Positions 61,102-64,000 of a DNA stretch of 64,000 nucleotides are shown here, in pieces. The translations under genes were made by a program, and so were the position numbers. Each line of letters starts with the position of its first letter. Within the stretch, counting starts at the first letter, position 1. Source of the stretch: Mucilaginibacter ginsenosidivorans (lineage in GTDB: Bacteria; Bacteroidota; Bacteroidia; Sphingobacteriales; Sphingobacteriaceae); assembly GCF_007971025.1 (NCBI RefSeq), contig NZ_CP042436.1, positions 3,472,001 through 3,536,000 of the forward strand. Reading direction: 5' to 3'. The notes beneath the pieces were generated by a model. That model saw only the letters and a program-made list of their open reading frames with translations, searched no databases and was not told the DNA's origin.

Positions 61102-62937
61102 ATGAGCACCTCATACGTACCGGTTTTATGGAACCCATTTAAAAAGAAATACGATCGTTTCCTTTGGTCGTTCATTGCTATTTACCTGGCTTCGTTTATT
61201 TTGCTAAGCAAGCTGCTTTTTCCGCAGCTCATAGCAATGACCATCGTGATAAGAGCATTTGGTACGCTGGCCATTATTCTTTTACACGTCATACTCATCA
61301 TTGGCCCGCTTTGCAGACTGCAGCCCTGGCTTTTGCCGTTACTATACAATCGCAGGCATCTTGGAGTTACTATGTTTTGTGTGGCGTCCGTACATGCTGT
61401 CCTGAGCCTGGTTTGGTTTCATTCGGGTGGAATGCTGCACCCGCTGGTTTCGCTTTTCGCGGGCAATACGCATTATAATTCACTGCGGTTTTTTCCTTTT
61501 CAGACACTCGGGTTCACTGCTTACATCATATTCATGATCATGGCATTTACAAGCCACGATTTCTGGCTAAATTTTCTCTCGCCAAAAACCTGGAAAGCGA
61601 TGCACATGATGGTATACCTGGCTTATGCACTCATCATCATGCATGTGATGCTTGGAATTATCCAACTGGAGAGCAGCCCGCTGATATTTTTAATGCTGAT
61701 AACAGGTTTGCTCACTGTTGCCACTTTGCACATTCTTGCGGGCATTAAGGAGTGGAAATTTGATTGCAGGCAACGGACCATAGAAGATAGAGAATGGGTT
61801 TACGTATGCGAGGCAGGCGATATTGAAGATAGCCGGGCCAAAATGGCTATTGTAAATAATGAAAGAGTTGCCGTTTTTAAGTACGGTAATAAATTGAGTG
61901 CTGTACATAACGTTTGTAAGCATCAGAACGGCCCGTTAGGCGAGGGGAAGATTGTCGATGGTTGTATTACCTGTCCCTGGCATGGCTATCAATACCAGCC
62001 CGGCGATGGTTGCGCACCACCGCCATTCACCGAGAAACTTGCCACTTACCGATTGAAGTTAAAAGGCAATTCGGTATACGTTAACGTGAATGCTTTGCCT
62101 GAAGGAACCTCCGTTGAACCCGCAACGATCGGTGAGCAAAAGGCGACTGACCCGACTTCCTTTTTCATTGGTTGGAGCGATCAAAACCCAATTGCTATTA
62201 TCAAATTTGTTAAAAGAGCAGCACTGGGCTTATGCGCGGTTGCATTGCTGGTTGCCGTTGGTTTTACTACAAGGCTGACACACGTGGCTAAGTCATCCTT
62301 TGATTACGAAGACCTCAAAACGATCCAGGGACAGTTGGTATCTTATCCATTCCCTGCTATAAGAACTATTGCCGGGAAGGGCCAAAGCGGGCAAACGATT
62401 ATTAAAACTTATCCCCTGGTAAACGATTCCAAGTTTGGTGCAAACGGAGTGGTCGATTCTGTTATGAAGCATTTTAATACAGATCATTATTTAACCTCAA
62501 TTAACGGGGCTGTTATTCAGCGTAATGACGTCACGGCGATGGAGTTAAGTAAAGGGGAGCTTTCAGTTAAAGTATCAGACAAAAACAATAATCTGCCTGC
62601 TGCCGAATTAAAGAAATTGGCGGACACGTCGATCCTAGGCGAAATAATCGATCCGAAATGCTACCTCGGTGCGATGAATCCGGGCGAAGGCAAACCGCAC
62701 CGTGCCTGCGCCATTTTATGCATCAGTGGTGGCATCATGCCCATCCTTACTTTTAAAGATGAAAAAGGTGAAATGCGATACGCCATTCTGCAGGGACCCC
62801 GGGGAGAAAAAATTAACAACCAGGTGCTAAACTATGTTGCTGAGCCTGTGAAGATAACCGGCATATTGTATCGCTATGATAACTGGTATGTCTTTTATAC
62901 TGACCCCGCAAATCAAATACATCCGCTATTTAATTAA
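61102..62937 (+). CDS. Ferric-reductase-like transmembrane / Rieske 2Fe-2S fusion protein
   Basis: The 611-residue protein has an N-terminal membrane domain (six or so helices to about 215) with histidines placed as in ferric-reductase-like b-heme domains (HVILIIG, SVHAVLSLVWFHSGG, AMHMMVYLAYALIIMHVM). A Rieske domain with both ligand boxes follows: C272-x-H274 (CKH) and C291-x-x-H294 (CPWH). A helix at about 374-392 and a periplasmic-side tail with GEIIDPKCYLGAMNPGEGK and HRACAILCISGG (about 510-545) come last. It is likely a transmembrane electron carrier from the cytoplasmic Rieske to an external acceptor. Confidence 0.85.
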   Translation: MSTSYVPVLWNPFKKKYDRFLWSFIAIYLASFILLSKLLFPQLIAMTIVIRAFGTLAIILLHVILIIGPLCRLQPWLLPLLYNRRHLGVTMFCVASVHAVLSLVWFHSGGMLHPLVSLFAGNTHYNSLRFFPFQTLGFTAYIIFMIMAFTSHDFWLNFLSPKTWKAMHMMVYLAYALIIMHVMLGIIQLESSPLIFLMLITGLLTVATLHILAGIKEWKFDCRQRTIEDREWVYVCEAGDIEDSRAKMAIVNNERVAVFKYGNKLSAVHNVCKHQNGPLGEGKIVDGCITCPWHGYQYQPGDGCAPPPFTEKLATYRLKLKGNSVYVNVNALPEGTSVEPATIGEQKATDPTSFFIGWSDQNPIAIIKFVKRAALGLCAVALLVAVGFTTRLTHVAKSSFDYEDLKTIQGQLVSYPFPAIRTIAGKGQSGQTIIKTYPLVNDSKFGANGVVDSVMKHFNTDHYLTSINGAVIQRNDVTAMELSKGELSVKVSDKNNNLPAAELKKLADTSILGEIIDPKCYLGAMNPGEGKPHRACAILCISGGIMPILTFKDEKGEMRYAILQGPRGEKINNQVLNYVAEPVKITGILYRYDNWYVFYTDPANQIHPLFN

Positions 62938-62942
62938 AGAGT

Positions 62943-63050
62943 ATGACACTGGAACATGTAGCAGTTTGGACAACTGACCTTTAAAAGTGGAAAGATTTTT
63001 ATACAAAATGCTTTGAAGGAACGTCCAACGAAAAGTGCACCAACACCAAA
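62943..63050 (+). pseudogene. Remnant of a VOC/glyoxalase gene with an in-frame stop
   Basis: ATG 62943 reads MTLEHVAVWTTDL, then TAA (62982-62984), then in the same frame KWKDFYTKCFEGTSNEKCTN. This is the N-terminal half of a YaeR-type VOC protein (EHVAxW-xxDL-KxxxFY), with the codon for the residue after DL turned to a stop. Similarity ends near 63050. It is a decayed fragment, not a functional gene. Confidence 0.75.
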
Positions 63051-63167
63051 CTTGTTCGATATTTGCATTATAATCGACCCTCTTTTGTCATTAAAACTTT
63101 GATTTTCAGTCAAGATCAAATCTTTTTTAGCCTTAATTAAAACAGGTGGCCAATACACGGCTTGTAT

Positions 63168-63995
63168 TCAGTTTATAGGTGTAAGTCTTACTAACGCAGC
63201 TCCATGTTTATTAATTGTTTTGGAGTAGTTTGTTTTATAAATCCCAATATTTTGTTTTTTCCAGAGATCCCTTACCCTGACCTTTCCTTTAAAACCTATT
63301 GATGAAAAGTCAATAGCTACATCCCGAGCGCTCTCTCCTATGTTAAACAGGGCGACATAAATATCCTTACTTCCAGGTATATGAGAATACCAAACCATGA
63401 TGCTATCGGTTTTATACAATTGATGTGGAGCTGTGCCATGCTGATTCACAGCCAGTACTTCATCGTTGGTAAATAATGCTTTTTCAATGGCCCGATTTTC
63501 AGGAAGATTCCCCCCGATCATTAAAGGCGACCGGAAAATACACCAGAACGTCATGTGTGTATACAATTCATCATTCGTAAACCGACTGTACCGCTCGTTA
63601 CCTACAGGCCCCCGTTTTGATAATTTGCCAATCTGCAGCATATCGCAATCTGGCCAGTGTCCATTACCCCCGAAACCTTCCCATTGTTTGGCATAATCAA
63701 ACATGTGCAATATCTCTTTCCAATTATCCCAAAAATCATCTGCCATGCGCCACATGTTTGCATTTTGTTTTACATGTTCAGCCTCATTTACCGGGGTTTC
63801 CCCAGGGGAGATGCTTAGTATTATCGGTCTGCCACATTGCTCAATAGCCTTGCGGTATCCCTCTATTTCCTTTTTGTGATAAGGCCGGGCAATGTCATCT
63901 ACTTTAATGAAATCTACCCCCCATGAGGCATACAGTTTTAGTAATGAATTTAAATAATCCTGTGCACCCTGCTTATCCATATTTAAACCATACAT
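63168..63995 (-). CDS. GH27 alpha-galactosidase, partial (5' end off window)
   Basis: The C-terminal ~275 residues of a glycoside hydrolase family 27 enzyme are visible; the frame continues through the right window edge (codon before ATG 63995 is CAT). The nucleophile region is DFIKVDDIARP, the acid/base region is MWRMADDFWDNW, and the C-terminal beta domain ends TINKHGAALVRLTPIN. It probably hydrolyses terminal alpha-galactosides. The N-terminal signal region is not in the window. It is on the opposite strand to the long cluster, across the VOC remnant. Confidence 0.88.
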   Translation of the reverse strand: MYGLNMDKQGAQDYLNSLLKLYASWGVDFIKVDDIARPYHKKEIEGYRKAIEQCGRPIILSISPGETPVNEAEHVKQNANMWRMADDFWDNWKEILHMFDYAKQWEGFGGNGHWPDCDMLQIGKLSKRGPVGNERYSRFTNDELYTHMTFWCIFRSPLMIGGNLPENRAIEKALFTNDEVLAVNQHGTAPHQLYKTDSIMVWYSHIPGSKDIYVALFNIGESARDVAIDFSSIGFKGKVRVRDLWKKQNIGIYKTNYSKTINKHGAALVRLTPIN

Positions 63996-64000
63996 ATGGT

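Noticed and set aside
62934..63158. A 74-codon - strand frame
   Set aside because: It is the complement of the VOC remnant at 62943-63050, whose + strand translation matches a known family.
1..64000. CRISPR arrays, prophage, rRNA operons, replication origins
   Set aside because: No regular direct-repeat array, phage structural or integrase gene, rRNA-like sequence or DnaA-box cluster was recognised.

Overview
The window looks like chromosomal DNA of a Bacteroidota member of the Sphingobacteriaceae, most like Mucilaginibacter or Pedobacter (inference). The support is several exact TAnnTTTG -7 promoter elements, many SPII lipoproteins, a type III glutamine synthetase, DUF5686, DUF4397 and DUF1622 proteins, a putative BBP2-like porin, TonB energy-coupling genes and few Shine-Dalgarno sequences. 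No phage, plasmid, rRNA operon or CRISPR array was seen. There is one tRNA (His) and one IS200-like (RAYT-type) transposase.

Layout. 1-5.5 kb: a truncated DUF5009/HGSNAT-like membrane acyltransferase, a GT39 glycosyltransferase, a monoheme c-type lipoprotein, small unknown genes, a DUF4397 lipoprotein and a membrane protein. 5.8-13.3 kb: a dense signalling cluster with a receiver-PAS3-histidine kinase, an Rcp1-like receiver, two receiver-PAS-DHp proteins that lack an ATPase domain, a receiver-HisKA_3 kinase and a NarL-type regulator, interrupted by a small Cys-rich protein and a lipoprotein. 13.5-28.5 kb: housekeeping genes (purM, a ClC antiporter, glnN, a porin, a TonB protein, purL, trmN6, a YfcE-like phosphoesterase, fbp, rnhA). 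A RAYT-like transposase with GTTCC/GGAAC palindromes and a second, diverged copy of the purL 3' end sit between purL and a glyoxalase gene. 28.6-34.4 kb: a copper P-type ATPase, tRNA-His, a DinB-fold protein, DUF1622, and a leftward operon of a cysteine-less thioredoxin, an ECF-like sigma factor, an unknown protein and an SDR.

34.6-62.9 kb is the most unusual part. A PAS-PAS-sigma54 activator is followed by about 26 kb of genes all on the + strand, mostly with tiny or overlapping gaps. They encode three secreted YHS proteins, a lone CoaB-type domain, DoxX, DinB, an NRDE/ATP-grasp fusion, LysE, a Crp/Fnr regulator, a UspA-like protein, DUF5686, a glucose-dehydrogenase-like SDR, a frameshifted GH63-like glucosidase, HbpS/GlcG, a gluconolactonase-like protein, a GH133 debranching enzyme, TMEM175, a GMC oxidoreductase, an aquaporin fused to a VOC domain, an NRDE-like protein, an alpha/beta hydrolase, two membrane microproteins and a ferric-reductase/Rieske fusion. 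A shared 13-bp motif, ATTTYGGGAAYTC, lies upstream of the sigma54 activator, the first YHS gene and the Crp/Fnr gene. This suggests a locally regulated stress and sugar-oxidation island (inference). The window ends in a VOC gene remnant and a truncated GH27 alpha-galactosidase on the - strand.
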